Source: Nitrospirota bacterium
GTDB taxonomy: Bacteria; Nitrospirota; Thermodesulfovibrionia; UBA6902
NCBI GenBank assembly: GCA_016213945.1
Contig: JACQZF010000016.1
Coordinates: forward strand, 62,001 to 126,000
Direction: 5' to 3'
Length of the DNA: 64,000 bases
The notes under the pieces were generated by a model. It was not told where the DNA came from. It saw only the letters and a list, made by a program, of their open reading frames with translations, and ran no database searches. Shown one piece after another: positions 33,310 through 42,381 of the stretch (the stretch's first letter is position 1; every line of letters starts with the position of its first letter). The translations under genes were made by a program, and so were the position numbers.

Positions 33310-33344
33310 TTTCTAAATCAATAAGATTTATCAATATGCTTTAA

Positions 33345-34616
33345 CTAATCCAATGCCTCTATTATCAAGCTCGCGCATTGCCCTTCATAGCTAAATGAAT
33401 TTACCACAATTCGTTTTATGGTTGTTTTCAGCGGCCCTTTGTTAACAAGATTAAACCTGATATTTTTGTCCGGTGGCAGAGAGTTGTGGACCGCTGGAAT
33501 TATACCATTTTCAAGGATGTATGTTCCGAGGATGATATCAACTGCGGGAGCGCCCGCGAGCATATGTCCCAACGCCCCTTTTGATGAAAATACATTCACC
33601 TTATTTATACAATCTGAAAACGTATGATGTATCGCCTCTATCTCATTTGCATCGCCCATACGAGTGCCGTCGCCGTGGGCGATGATCAGATCAATATCTG
33701 AAGGCGCAAGTCCAGCCTTGATGAGCGCCTGCTCCATAGCATTTGATATCGCCGCTGAAGCAGGGCAATTGTATTCATCGCTTTTTCCAAAGGCAGAGGC
33801 ATATCCGGTAATTGCTGCGAAGTATGGCACCTGTCTTTTCTTTGCTGAGGAGAGGAGTTCCAGTGTGACAACACCGCAGCCCTCTCCCAAAATAGTCCCG
33901 GTCCTATTCCCACCAAACGGCCGGCAAAGAGGTTCATCAAAAAATCCCCCTGCAGCCCCCTTTTTCAAAGGGGGATTATTCTCGCTTGATGTATTCAATA
34001 TGCCGGATAAGGAAGCTCGCGCAAGGCTCAGTGGAGATGATTTCTCACTGACACCTCCTGCAAGAACGGCCTGCGCCTTTTTTTCGATGATCGTATTTAG
34101 CCCTTCCATTATCGCCTGTGCGCCCGAGTCGGCATGAGGAGAGAACACAGCGCTTTCTCCTTTAATGCCGAGGTTGATCGCAGCCTGGCAGAAGCTTATA
34201 TTGTTCAGCATGGAAAGCGGCCAGAGGGGATAAATTTCCTGAAATGCACCGGAATAAAATGCGTCATAGTCTAAGCTGCCATGCGCATCTAATGATTTTA
34301 CAACAGCAGGCAAAAGGTCATCAATGTTGTAGTCGACCATTCCCATTCCCGCAAAAAAACCAATGTCATCTTTGGGAATAGATGACGTATCAAGACGTGA
34401 ATGCCTGAAAGAGTCCTGACTTGATTTCAGCAGCATGTGGGCGTGTTTATCCATGATGCGCGCGTCTCTCGGATGGATGCCGAGTTCTGCAGGATTAAGT
34501 TCCGGTACTTGCGCGGCCCCGGATTTGCCTGAAAGCAGCGCGTCCCATGTCTCTGACGCGTTTGGCCCCAGAGAAGAGACAAGGCCAAATCCTGTGATGA
34601 CGACTTTATCTTTCAT
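33345..34616 (-). CDS. Ketosynthase homologue lacking the catalytic Cys (CLF-like, copy 1)
   Basis: A 423-residue FabF-like protein. The first His is kept (HGDGTRMGD) and so is the Lys/His region (SSKGALGHMLAG), but the nucleophile region reads AVFSPHADSGAQAI without Cys. It is therefore more likely a chain-length factor or structural partner than a catalyst. A palindromic insert encodes PPLKKGAAGG near residue 215. It is the first gene of the block on the minus strand, with a weak leader region to the lipoprotein gene. Confidence 0.75.
   Translation of the reverse strand: MKDKVVITGFGLVSSLGPNASETWDALLSGKSGAAQVPELNPAELGIHPRDARIMDKHAHMLLKSSQDSFRHSRLDTSSIPKDDIGFFAGMGMVDYNIDDLLPAVVKSLDAHGSLDYDAFYSGAFQEIYPLWPLSMLNNISFCQAAINLGIKGESAVFSPHADSGAQAIMEGLNTIIEKKAQAVLAGGVSEKSSPLSLARASLSGILNTSSENNPPLKKGAAGGFFDEPLCRPFGGNRTGTILGEGCGVVTLELLSSAKKRQVPYFAAITGYASAFGKSDEYNCPASAAISNAMEQALIKAGLAPSDIDLIIAHGDGTRMGDANEIEAIHHTFSDCINKVNVFSSKGALGHMLAGAPAVDIILGTYILENGIIPAVHNSLPPDKNIRFNLVNKGPLKTTIKRIVVNSFSYEGQCASLIIEALD
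33940..33976. repeat. In-frame palindrome in the CLF-like gene
   Basis: AATCCCCCTGCAGCCCCCTTT and AAAGGGGGATT, read as NNPPLKKGAAGGFF. Confidence 0.6.
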
Positions 34617-34788
34617 AGGTAATAATGCAGCAAAGATTATTTTAACGCATTTTTTTGCGGGCCGAAGAGCCGCAATTTGCTATAGTCTAAAGTAACCGCG
34701 GAATGATTATCAACTTTAACGGGCAGTAACTTGCGTTGATGACAGTTTCATGATATATAATGATTAAAAGCTTTAAAAAGGAGGAACA

Positions 34789-35205
34789 ATGAAAAAAATT
34801 ATTTCACTGATAATGGCGCTTGCGTTACTGGTTGCGGTATCCGGCTGCACGGCGTATCATGCCCAGGGGGCCGGCGCAGGCGGAGCTGTAGGCGGGGTGG
34901 CGGGAGCTCTTCTTGACAGGAAAAATCCGTGGAGGGGCGGCATTATCGGCGCAGTTCTCGGCGCCATCGCGGGCGCTACGATTACGGATATTTCAGCGCA
35001 GGCTGCAAGAGAGGCAGCGCAAAACAACAGGCCGGTGGAATACAGAACAAGCGATGGACGAGGTGTCTATCAGGCTTATCCACTCGATTATGACGAAAAG
35101 ACAAAATGCCACAAGGTCCAGGAAAAGGTCTATGAAGACGGAAAGCTTGTGAAAGACCATGTCAAAGAAGTCTGTGAGGGTGAAAAAACAGAGAGAAAAT
35201 ATTAG
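34789..35205 (+). CDS. Glycine-zipper lipoprotein
   Basis: A 138-residue outer-membrane-type lipoprotein: lipobox AVSGC, then GAGAGGAVGGVAGALL and GGIIGAVLGAIAGATI, two glycine-zipper segments as in SlyB/OmpA-linked small proteins. A soluble C-terminal domain with YRTSDGRGVYQAY follows. AAAGGAGGAAC precedes the ATG. It may stabilise the envelope or form part of an outer-membrane complex. It is monocistronic, with a terminator at 35253. Confidence 0.78.
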   Translation: MKKIISLIMALALLVAVSGCTAYHAQGAGAGGAVGGVAGALLDRKNPWRGGIIGAVLGAIAGATITDISAQAAREAAQNNRPVEYRTSDGRGVYQAYPLDYDEKTKCHKVQEKVYEDGKLVKDHVKEVCEGEKTERKY

Positions 35206-35252
35206 CCGTGAATTGATAGCTTCCGGGTCATAGGATTACATGTGTCTTGATT

Positions 35253-35286
35253 AACAAAGGGACGGCAGAGATGCGGTCCCTTTGTT
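35253..35286 (+). terminator. Rho-independent-type hairpin after the lipoprotein gene
   Basis: AACAAAGGGAC and GTCCCTTTGTT form an 11-bp stem with a 12-nt loop, 48 bp after the stop codon. The U-run is short, so termination strength is uncertain. Confidence 0.55.
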
Positions 35287-35421
35287 ATGCTTGAGATTTT
35301 CTCCCCCATTTTCGTAATCATAACTCTATCATATGTGATTAACTATGATATGGTAAAATACCACGTCTTAAGTTACCGGTGATCATCATTATTTAAATCG
35401 GATGGGAGAGGAAGACAGGGT

Positions 35422-35979
35422 ATGTCCCAAAAGATATCGATCGTTTTGACGCTGCTGGCAAGCTTAATAATCAGTATTGTCTACGCCGAAGAAAAAACAG
35501 ACGGGAATATTTATCTGAATGTTCCTAATGAGACTTTGCGATTAACTCCTGATGGAAAGAAGGCCGGTACTTTATTTCATGGGACACAGCTTAAGGAAGT
35601 AGAGAGGCAGGGGGATTGGGTGCGCGTACAGGCGGAAGGGTGGGTGCCGGTTCAGTCCGTTTCAAAGGAAGAGCCGAAACAGGTCCAAAAGGCCAAGGAT
35701 TGGCTTGAGATAAAATCGTGGAAATGGGCCAATGAGAAAAATGCGCGCCGTATAAGAATAGAAGGCTTTATAGTAAATAATTCCTCTGACACTCTCAAAG
35801 AAGTGAATATGTTCATCACTGCAAAAGATGCGAACGGGAATCTTCTGGGCATTGCAGAAGCCGATATAAAACCTAAAGAAATGCCGCCCGGGGTTACATC
35901 GATCTTTAAGGCATACATTAAGAATGCCCTCTGTCCCACGAGGACAATTGACATCACCTACAGATTTGACGTCAGATAA
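35422..35979 (+). CDS. Exported SH3-like and beta-sandwich protein
   Basis: A 185-residue secreted protein: signal peptide to about VYAE, then an SH3b-like domain (LNVPNETLRLTPDGKKAGTL...GWVPVQ), then a DUF3426/FxLYD-like beta-sandwich with GFIVNNSSDTLKEVNMFITAKD and IKPKEMPPGVTS. Such two-domain proteins may bind peptidoglycan or other envelope parts. It is single, with no clear partner. The exact family is uncertain. Confidence 0.65.
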   Translation: MSQKISIVLTLLASLIISIVYAEEKTDGNIYLNVPNETLRLTPDGKKAGTLFHGTQLKEVERQGDWVRVQAEGWVPVQSVSKEEPKQVQKAKDWLEIKSWKWANEKNARRIRIEGFIVNNSSDTLKEVNMFITAKDANGNLLGIAEADIKPKEMPPGVTSIFKAYIKNALCPTRTIDITYRFDVR

Positions 35980-36020
35980 CTTAGGGTTAAGAGTTGTGAG
36001 TGAAGAATTAAGAGTTTAAA

Positions 36021-36166
36021 TAAAGTCTGTCCATAAACTCGAACAGTTAACTGTCATTCCCGTAGTCTGTTGAGCGGGAATCCAGTCTTTCCGATAAGCT
36101 CTGGATGCCCGATTAAAGATTTCGGGCATGACGAATTTAGAAATCATCATTTATAAACAGACTCTA
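36021..36166. mobile_element. MITE-like element (146 bp), inverted copy
   Basis: Inverted copy of the element at 29891-30035: ends TAAAGTCTGTCCA and TAAACAGACTCTA with the same two inner hairpins in reverse order. It lies upstream of argH; the promoter of argH may partly depend on what lies between it and the ATG. Confidence 0.7.
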
Positions 36167-36235
36167 AATAGATTTTCAGATGTTTGATGATGTATAGCTT
36201 GACTATACTGAAGGTTAAATTTTATCCTTACTTTT

Positions 36236-37504
36236 ATGAAAAAACTTTGGGGAGGCAGATTTAAAGAAGGGACGGAGAAGGTGGTGGAGGACTTTACTTC
36301 TTCTCTGTCTTTTGACGTCCGCCTCTGGAAGTACGATATCGCTGGAAGCGTAGCCCACGTAAAGATGCTCGCAAAGCAGAAGATTATCCTCAGGAAAGAT
36401 GCTGAATTGATCCTTCAGGGTCTACAGGAAATAAAAGAAGAGATTCAGACAGGCAGGTTCAGGTTTTCCGATAAACTCGAAGACGTGCACATGAATATCG
36501 AGCACGCCCTTACCAGGAAAATAGGCGCAGCCGGCGGTAAGCTGCACACTGCAAGAAGCCGGAATGATCAGGTGGCCCTTGATCTCAGGCTATTTCTCAG
36601 AGACGAGATTTCGGGGATTTTAAAATTAATCGGAAAATTTCAAAAAGTCCTCGTCACAACGGCAGAGAAACACATTGACACTGTGATGCCCGGATATACT
36701 CATTTTCAGAAAGCCCAGCCCGTGCTTCTTGCGCACCATCTTCTTGCTTACTATGAAATGTTAGACCGCGACATGCAAAGATTTGAAGATTGTCTTAAGA
36801 GGGTAAATGTCCTGCCGCTTGGTTCCGCGGCGCTTGCAGGCACAACATTTCCGATCGACAGGAAATATGTGGCGCGGCTTTTGAAATTCCCCTCCATATC
36901 GGAAAACAGCATGGACGCGGTGTCCGACCGGGATTTTGTGATCGAATTTATTTCGGCGTCAAGCATATTGATGGCGCACTTATCGCGCCTCTCGGAAGAA
37001 ATAATTATTTGGAACAACGACCAGTTTGGATTTATTGAATTGCCTGACGCCTTTACAACCGGCTCCAGCATAATGCCCCAGAAGAAAAACCCCGACGTGC
37101 TCGAATTGACGAGGGGCAAAACCGGAAGGGTCTTTGGTAATCTCATGTCGATACTGACTGTAATGAAAGGCCTGCCGCTTGCATATAACAGGGACATGCA
37201 GGAGGACAAAGAGCCGGTTTTTGATACGGTTGATACTGTAAAGTCGTGCCTCCTGGTATTGACAGAGATGTTTCCGAAGGCCCGGTTCAACAGTAAGGCG
37301 ATGCAGCAGTCGGCAGAGAAGGGGTTCCTGACAGCTACAGACCTTGCGGAATATCTTGTAAAAAAAGGTATGCCGTTCAGGGAAGCTCATAGCGTCACCG
37401 GCGCAATAGTTAAATACTGCATTGACGGAGACAGGGCCATGGGCGATTTCTCTTCTTGCCTGCGGCAGGAGAGGAGATCCGGTCCCGATAGAGCCCATGA
37501 TTGA
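36236..37504 (+). CDS. argH: Argininosuccinate lyase, C-terminally truncated
   Basis: A 422-residue lyase that splits argininosuccinate into arginine and fumarate. [42 protein letters not shown] and [16 protein letters not shown] are all present, so the active-site parts are intact. About 50-60 residues of the normal C-terminal domain are missing: after [18 protein letters not shown] the reading runs into the lipobox-like segment of the next gene in another frame. A deletion joining argH to that lipoprotein gene, or an assembly collapse, would explain this. No Shine-Dalgarno is seen, and the start may be nearly leaderless. Confidence 0.85.
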   Translation: MKKLWGGRFKEGTEKVVEDFTSSLSFDVRLWKYDIAGSVAHVKMLAKQKIILRKDAELILQGLQEIKEEIQTGRFRFSDKLEDVHMNIEHALTRKIGAAGGKLHTARSRNDQVALDLRLFLRDEISGILKLIGKFQKVLVTTAEKHIDTVMPGYTHFQKAQPVLLAHHLLAYYEMLDRDMQRFEDCLKRVNVLPLGSAALAGTTFPIDRKYVARLLKFPSISENSMDAVSDRDFVIEFISASSILMAHLSRLSEEIIIWNNDQFGFIELPDAFTTGSSIMPQKKNPDVLELTRGKTGRVFGNLMSILTVMKGLPLAYNRDMQEDKEPVFDTVDTVKSCLLVLTEMFPKARFNSKAMQQSAEKGFLTATDLAEYLVKKGMPFREAHSVTGAIVKYCIDGDRAMGDFSSCLRQERRSGPDRAHD

Positions 37505-37856
37505 AAAGGCCGTTGAAGAGAAATCAGATGAAGGGCAGCGCGAACAGACAATTCAGAAGCCTGAACAGGAGCCGGTAAAAACAACGGCCCTTTCCGCGCC
37601 AACCGGGTTGATGGGCGTGTATACGCAGCAAGGCATTGTTCTTACGTGGGACGACATGGAAGGACAGGATATCAATCTGTACAGGATATACCGTTCTACC
37701 GGCGGTGATTTTACAGTGGCAGGCGAGACGGTCACCCCTGCTTTTACCGATAAAAACGTGGGACCGGATAAGAGATATATTTACAAGGTCACAGCAGTAG
37801 GAGCGGCAGAAGGCCCGCCTTCAAAAGAGACAATAATTTCAACGGAGATAAAGTAG
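37422..37856 (+). CDS. Fibronectin type III lipoprotein, 5' end lost
   Basis: A 144-residue ORF overlapping the argH end by 83 bp. It contains [17 protein letters not shown], a lipobox and the CGxxGDP segment of LptM-like or Fn3 lipoproteins often found after argH, then a fibronectin type III fold ([20 protein letters not shown]...YRIYRSTGG). The n-region and start of the signal peptide are absent: upstream codons are read from argH. It is probably the partner of the argH truncation in a single deletion. gmhA follows at once. Confidence 0.7.
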   Translation: MTETGPWAISLLACGRRGDPVPIEPMIEKAVEEKSDEGQREQTIQKPEQEPVKTTALSAPTGLMGVYTQQGIVLTWDDMEGQDINLYRIYRSTGGDFTVAGETVTPAFTDKNVGPDKRYIYKVTAVGAAEGPPSKETIISTEIK

Positions 37857-37857
37857 G

Positions 37858-38442
37858 ATGAGGGAGAAAATTCTAAAGGCATTTGAAGAAAGCGTGTCCG
37901 TCAAACAGCAGTTTGTCAACGAAAACATCAACACTATTATAGAAGTATCAAGGATAATAGCCGACAGTTTCAGCAAGGGCTGCAAGCTCCTGCTTTTCGG
38001 CAACGGCGGCAGCTCCACCGACGCGTCACATATTGCCGCTGAATTTGTAAACAGGTTCATGAAGGACCGCCCGCCATTTCCGGCTATCGCGCTTAACACC
38101 GACATGGCGGTCATCACCTCCATTGCTAATGACTCCGATTATTCGGAGATCTTTGCCCGTCAATTAAAGGCGCTCGCGCAGGAGGGCGATGTTGTTATCG
38201 CAATCAGCACCAGCGGGAGCTCTCCCAATGTTTTAAAGGCGATTGACGTTGCAAAAAAGAAGAAACTTAAGACCATCGCGTTTACCGGCGCAAAGGGCGA
38301 CAAGCTTGCGTCCAAGGCTGACTATATCTTTGTTGTCCCCTCAGCCAGCACTCCAAGAATTCAGGAGACCCACATTACGCTTGCACATGTGCTCTGCCAG
38401 ATGGTGGAGGAGTTACTTCTTGAGAGCCACAGAAAGAAGTAG
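37858..38442 (+). CDS. gmhA: Phosphoheptose isomerase
   Basis: A 194-residue SIS-domain isomerase converting sedoheptulose 7-phosphate to D-glycero-D-manno-heptose 7-phosphate for the LPS inner core. LFGNGGSSTDASHIAAEFVNRF, AISTSGSSPNVL and the C-terminal THITLAHVLCQMVEELL motif are intact. It starts 1 bp after the stop of the Fn3 lipoprotein gene. It is full length. Confidence 0.9.
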   Translation: MREKILKAFEESVSVKQQFVNENINTIIEVSRIIADSFSKGCKLLLFGNGGSSTDASHIAAEFVNRFMKDRPPFPAIALNTDMAVITSIANDSDYSEIFARQLKALAQEGDVVIAISTSGSSPNVLKAIDVAKKKKLKTIAFTGAKGDKLASKADYIFVVPSASTPRIQETHITLAHVLCQMVEELLLESHRKK

Positions 38443-38518
38443 AAGATAAAATACCCCTCTTCACCTCGACCGGACATGGAATATCAACCGCCGGAAATGC
38501 TAATATTCATATCTGCGT

Positions 38519-39511
38519 ATGAAAAAGATTGTTTTATTATCGGTCGTCCTTTTTTTATTGCCCGCTGTTTCAAAAGGGGAAAAAAACCCCATTAAATTAA
38601 GAACAAGCTTTAACCCCGGCTACCTGAGGATTGTCCTTGAAGGCGCGGATGAAATAATAGCAAAGACAATTGTCAATCAGAAGGGGCAAAACATAGTAGT
38701 GACCTTCCCCGGTCCTGATTTTCAAATTCAGACGGAGAAGGGAACAGTTGTTTACAAAAAGATAAATAATTCGGTCACGTTTTCCCCCGGTGATTTCAGG
38801 GGACTGAAGGTGTTCAGCCTTCAAAATCCGGGCAGGCTTGTCCTGGATGTGTTTCAGGGAGAGAAGAAAGGCGAAAAGAATAAGGACGGTTTAAATAATT
38901 CACCAGCAGGGGCGGGTTTAAAACCCGCCCCTGCTGCGAAAACAAAAACACTTGTGATTGACCCTGGACACGGCGGTTTTGAACGTGGAATTGTCAGAGG
39001 CGATAATGCGGAGAAAAGCGTTGTCCTTGATATCGCTGGAAGGCTCAGAGCCCTTGCGGAGAAAGGGGCCTTTGAAAGCTCCCTGACCAGAAACGGCGAT
39101 CTTTTTATGACCCGGAGCGAGCGGATAAAATATGCAAACGGCAGCGCAGCCGACATCTTCATAAGCCTGCATGTCGGAAACCATAAAGATATTGTGATCT
39201 ATATTCCCGTGATCACCGAGACTGTCCCTGATGCGGCCAGGCCTTATTTGTACAACAAAGGCCAGGACGAATATTTAAAGAAGACCGTTGACCTGCTGAA
39301 TGCTGAGAAAGACGCTTTGACAGAGGAGTTCGGCAGCGATATGGTGACGGTCAGGCCGCTTCCTTATAGTATACTTTCCCACGTAGAGGCTGCGGCGCTT
39401 ATGATCGAACTGCCTTCTTTTGACACATATTATTCCGAAGACTTTAAAACGAAGACGGCAAGCGCGTTATATAAGGGGCTTTATTTATATGAGGAAAGCT
39501 ACACGAAGTAA
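38519..39511 (+). CDS. N-acetylmuramoyl-L-alanine amidase with AMIN-like domain
   Basis: A 330-residue exported enzyme: signal peptide, an AMIN-like beta domain (about 25-115), a linker and an Amidase_3 domain with DPGHGG (zinc His), AEKSVVLDIAGRL (Glu), ISLHVGN (second His) and MIELPSF (C-terminal Glu). It cleaves septal peptidoglycan cross-links. The linker holds a palindrome-encoded PAGAGLKPAPAA peptide. It overlaps the next gene by 23 bp. Confidence 0.87.
   Translation: MKKIVLLSVVLFLLPAVSKGEKNPIKLRTSFNPGYLRIVLEGADEIIAKTIVNQKGQNIVVTFPGPDFQIQTEKGTVVYKKINNSVTFSPGDFRGLKVFSLQNPGRLVLDVFQGEKKGEKNKDGLNNSPAGAGLKPAPAAKTKTLVIDPGHGGFERGIVRGDNAEKSVVLDIAGRLRALAEKGAFESSLTRNGDLFMTRSERIKYANGSAADIFISLHVGNHKDIVIYIPVITETVPDAARPYLYNKGQDEYLKKTVDLLNAEKDALTEEFGSDMVTVRPLPYSILSHVEAAALMIELPSFDTYYSEDFKTKTASALYKGLYLYEESYTK
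38905..38935. repeat. 31-bp palindrome inside the amidase gene
   Basis: Arms AGCAGGGGCGGGTTT and AAACCCGCCCCTGCT around a single A, without mismatch. It is in frame and encodes the linker between the two domains. A shorter intergenic relative lies at 17812. Confidence 0.75.
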
Positions 39512-40040
39512 TAAGTTGAGCAAGTCGTTCATCCTTGTGCTGATCATTGCCTTTGTGATCAGTACGGGGGCGAGTTATTTCTTTCTAAAAGGAAAGTTTA
39601 CATTTGATACTTCTTTTGTAAATGAGCTTGCGTCAAGGCAGGGCAAGACAGAGAACAGGGAGCAGAAGGAAGAGACGCGCAGGCTCTATGAGTTCAAGGC
39701 AAGCACAGAGGGTGCAGAGACAGGAAAAGATGCAGCGCTTGCTTCGGCTGAAGACGCAATAAAAAGATATCTGAAGACTTACAGGGCAAGCCTTCTGGAT
39801 CTATATATGGATAAGGACGGTATCGTCTATATCGATCTCGGGAATGAACTCAAGAAAGATTTTAAAGGAGATGCATCCGAGGAGCTGGGCATCATCGCCG
39901 GATTATATAAAAGCATAGAGCCGGTGGTCTCCGGCCTTACAGCCATGAAAATCCTGATAGAAGGCCATGAGGCTGAAACTCTCGGTGGACACCTGGACAT
40001 ATCAAAACCGATAGGAAAAGAAATTGCGGAAAATATCTGA
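39489..40040 (+). CDS. GerMN-domain protein
   Basis: A 183-residue protein: basic start, one transmembrane or signal helix (SFILVLIIAFVIS), a Glu/Lys-rich spacer, then a GerMN domain (VYIDLGNELKKDF...VSGLTAMKILIEGHEAETLGGHLDI). GerMN proteins are envelope proteins, and the pairing with an amidase is common. ATG 39489 is chosen over an upstream start that would lie deep in the amidase gene. Confidence 0.75.
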   Translation: MRKATRSNKLSKSFILVLIIAFVISTGASYFFLKGKFTFDTSFVNELASRQGKTENREQKEETRRLYEFKASTEGAETGKDAALASAEDAIKRYLKTYRASLLDLYMDKDGIVYIDLGNELKKDFKGDASEELGIIAGLYKSIEPVVSGLTAMKILIEGHEAETLGGHLDISKPIGKEIAENI

Positions 40041-40905
40041 CAGGCCCATAGGGGTATTTGATTCAGGCGTCGGCGGCCTGACCGTCATGAAGGAGATCAT
40101 GCGCCAGTTGCCTGAAGAAAAAGTGCTATATGCCGGTGACACCGCCCGCGTCCCCTACGGAATAAGATCTGCGGAGACGGTTGTCCGGTATTCCCTGGAG
40201 ATGGTGGATTTCCTCGTCAGGAAGGGCATAAAACTTTTGGTAGTTGCCTGTAATACCGCTTCAGCTTCTGCCTTGACCGCTATAAAAGAGAGGTTCGACA
40301 TACCTGTAATCGGAGTGATAGAGCCCGGGGCAAGGAAAGCCCTGGAGACCACAAGGTCCAAAAAGATCGGCATAATTGGCACAGAGGGAACGATAAAAAG
40401 CAACTCGTATGTTCACGCGATAAACGCTTTGTACGGCAACAAGCCCATAGTGATGAAAGAGCACGGGGCCATACATTTTGACAGATACTTTGAGGTGAGC
40501 CTTGGAGGGCTTTCCATTTTTACAAAGGCATGTCCGCTTTTTGTTCCGCTTGCCGAGGAAGGCTGGGCCTCAAGTGACGTCGCTGTTCTTACAGCAGGGC
40601 ATTACCTCGAAGGACTTAAGAAAGAACCTATTGACACCCTCGTCCTGGGCTGCACGCATTACCCATTGTTGAAGGGTGTTATTTCCCGGATCATGGGTGA
40701 GAACATAACGCTGATAGATTCCGCACGGGAAACAGTCATTGAGGTGAAGAAGGCGCTGCTCCAATACGGCATAGAAGGCAATTCTCTTTCCGGTCCGTTA
40801 TGGACGTACTACGTCACAGACTCGCCTGAAAGATTTATAAAGGTAGGCGAGCGGTTTCTAAGCCGGAAGATAGAACAAATAGAAAATATAAATGTAGGAG
40901 GATAA
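40024..40905 (+). CDS. murI: Glutamate racemase
   Basis: A 293-residue racemase providing D-glutamate for peptidoglycan. Two catalytic Cys lie in VVACNTASA and LGCTHYPLL; FDSGVGGLTVMKEI and DTARVPYG bind substrate. It is about 20-25 residues longer than usual because of a stretch around IHFDRYFEVSLGGLSIF before KACPLFVPL. The TTG start overlaps the GerMN gene by 17 bp and has AGGAAAAG upstream. Confidence 0.9.
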   Translation: MRKISDRPIGVFDSGVGGLTVMKEIMRQLPEEKVLYAGDTARVPYGIRSAETVVRYSLEMVDFLVRKGIKLLVVACNTASASALTAIKERFDIPVIGVIEPGARKALETTRSKKIGIIGTEGTIKSNSYVHAINALYGNKPIVMKEHGAIHFDRYFEVSLGGLSIFTKACPLFVPLAEEGWASSDVAVLTAGHYLEGLKKEPIDTLVLGCTHYPLLKGVISRIMGENITLIDSARETVIEVKKALLQYGIEGNSLSGPLWTYYVTDSPERFIKVGERFLSRKIEQIENINVGG

Positions 40906-40908
40906 CGG

Positions 40909-41625
40909 ATGCGGACTGATGGAAGAAACGCGGATGAGTTGAGAAAGATCAATATCGTAAGTAAATTCCTGGCCACTGCCGAGGGGGCTGTGCTGATAGA
41001 GATGGGGGCCACAAAGGTAATTTGTACGGCAACGATAGAAAACAGGGTGCCTCCTTTTTTAAAAGACCAGAACAGGGGATGGATCACTGCCGAGTATTCG
41101 ATGCTTCCAAGGGCGACGTCTGTCAGGACGGTGAGGGAATCGACCGCCGGCAAAATAGGCGGCAGGACGCATGAAATTCAGAGACTCATCGGAAGGGCCA
41201 TGCGCTCAGTTGTAGACCTGACTGCTTTAGGCGAGAGGACCATCTGGCTTGACTGCGATGTCATTCAGGCTGACGGAGGGACCAGGACGGCCGCAATAAC
41301 AGGGGCGTTTGTCGCTCTCAAGCTGGCGATAAGATATGCACTGGAGAACAAGATAATTACCAGGCAGCCGATCAACGATTATATCGCCGCAGTGAGCGTG
41401 GGCATAGTTGAAGGTGAGCCGAGACTGGACCTTTCTTATATTGAAGATTCAACAGCAGAGGTTGATATGAATATCGTTATGACAGGGTCAGGTAAATTCA
41501 TAGAGGTCCAGGGCACCGCGGAGACCCGGCCGTTTGACAGGATGCAGCTGCAAAAAATGCTGGACTTTGCCGAATCAGGGATCAGGAAGATCATAACCGT
41601 CCAGAAGGCAGTGCTGGGGGAGTAA
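40909..41625 (+). CDS. rph: Ribonuclease PH
   Basis: A 238-residue phosphorolytic exoribonuclease trimming tRNA 3' ends. [40 protein letters not shown] and [19 protein letters not shown] are intact. It starts 3 bp after murI with AGGAGG upstream. It is full length, with no unusual residues. No rdgB follows it as in many genomes; radC does. Confidence 0.93.
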   Translation: MRTDGRNADELRKINIVSKFLATAEGAVLIEMGATKVICTATIENRVPPFLKDQNRGWITAEYSMLPRATSVRTVRESTAGKIGGRTHEIQRLIGRAMRSVVDLTALGERTIWLDCDVIQADGGTRTAAITGAFVALKLAIRYALENKIITRQPINDYIAAVSVGIVEGEPRLDLSYIEDSTAEVDMNIVMTGSGKFIEVQGTAETRPFDRMQLQKMLDFAESGIRKIITVQKAVLGE

Positions 41626-41671
41626 GTTAGTTGCATCCTGTAACCTGAATCTTGTATTCTTTAACGGGGAT

Positions 41672-42364
41672 ATGGAATACGGGAGCATTAAAGGATGGCC
41701 TGAATCAGAGAGGCCGAGAGAGAGACTTCTCAGTCTCGGGGCAGGGAGCCTGAGCACGGCCCAGCTGCTTGCGATAATTCTGCGGACCGGCGGGAAAGAG
41801 AAAAGCGCGGTAGGCCTTGCGCGGGAGCTGCTCTTACAGTTTAACGGTTTAAAAGAAATAGAAGACGCCTCCGTGGCTGAATTCTCAAAGACAAAGGGAA
41901 TAGGAAACGCAAAGATCGCCCAGGTGAAGGCCGCCCTTGAGCTTGGCAGGAGGCTGTTGCAGGACGAGGCAGGCAATGCTTTGGTAAAGCTGTCTTTCAC
42001 GAACAGCCGCGAAGTGTATGAATATTATCATCCGAAGTTTTACGGCCTGAAAAAGGAAAGGTTTCTTTGCGCCATGCTTGATGCAAAAAACAGGGTCTTT
42101 AAGGAAACAGTTGTTTCTGACGGCACGCTGACATCTTCCCTTGTGCACCCGCGCGAGGTGTTCAGGTATGCGATCAAGGAAGCCGCCGCTTCCGTGCTGT
42201 TTGTTCATAATCATCCAAGCGGGGACCCTACCCCGAGCAGGGACGATATAGATATAACAAAGAGGCTTGTTGAAACAGGTAAGATAGTTGGCATCAATGT
42301 CCTGGACCACGTGGTGGTTTCAGACGGAAGATATACCAGTATCATGGAGAAGGGTTATTTGTAA
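41672..42364 (+). CDS. radC: RadC/JAB1-MPN domain protein
   Basis: A 230-residue protein with an N-terminal helix-hairpin-helix and a JAMM-type metal motif HNHPSGDPTPSRDD plus an upstream Glu in the EVF segment. The name refers to a DNA-repair phenotype now considered unproven, so the role is unclear. It is 46 bp after rph and ends at a palindromic repeat. Confidence 0.9.
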   Translation: MEYGSIKGWPESERPRERLLSLGAGSLSTAQLLAIILRTGGKEKSAVGLARELLLQFNGLKEIEDASVAEFSKTKGIGNAKIAQVKAALELGRRLLQDEAGNALVKLSFTNSREVYEYYHPKFYGLKKERFLCAMLDAKNRVFKETVVSDGTLTSSLVHPREVFRYAIKEAAASVLFVHNHPSGDPTPSRDDIDITKRLVETGKIVGINVLDHVVVSDGRYTSIMEKGYL

Positions 42365-42381
42365 TATTAAAATTATACAGA

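Noticed and set aside
36199-36227. Promoter TTGACT-17-TTATCC before argH
   Set aside because: The -10 part is weak and would place the start within about 8 bases of the ATG; not firm enough to list.
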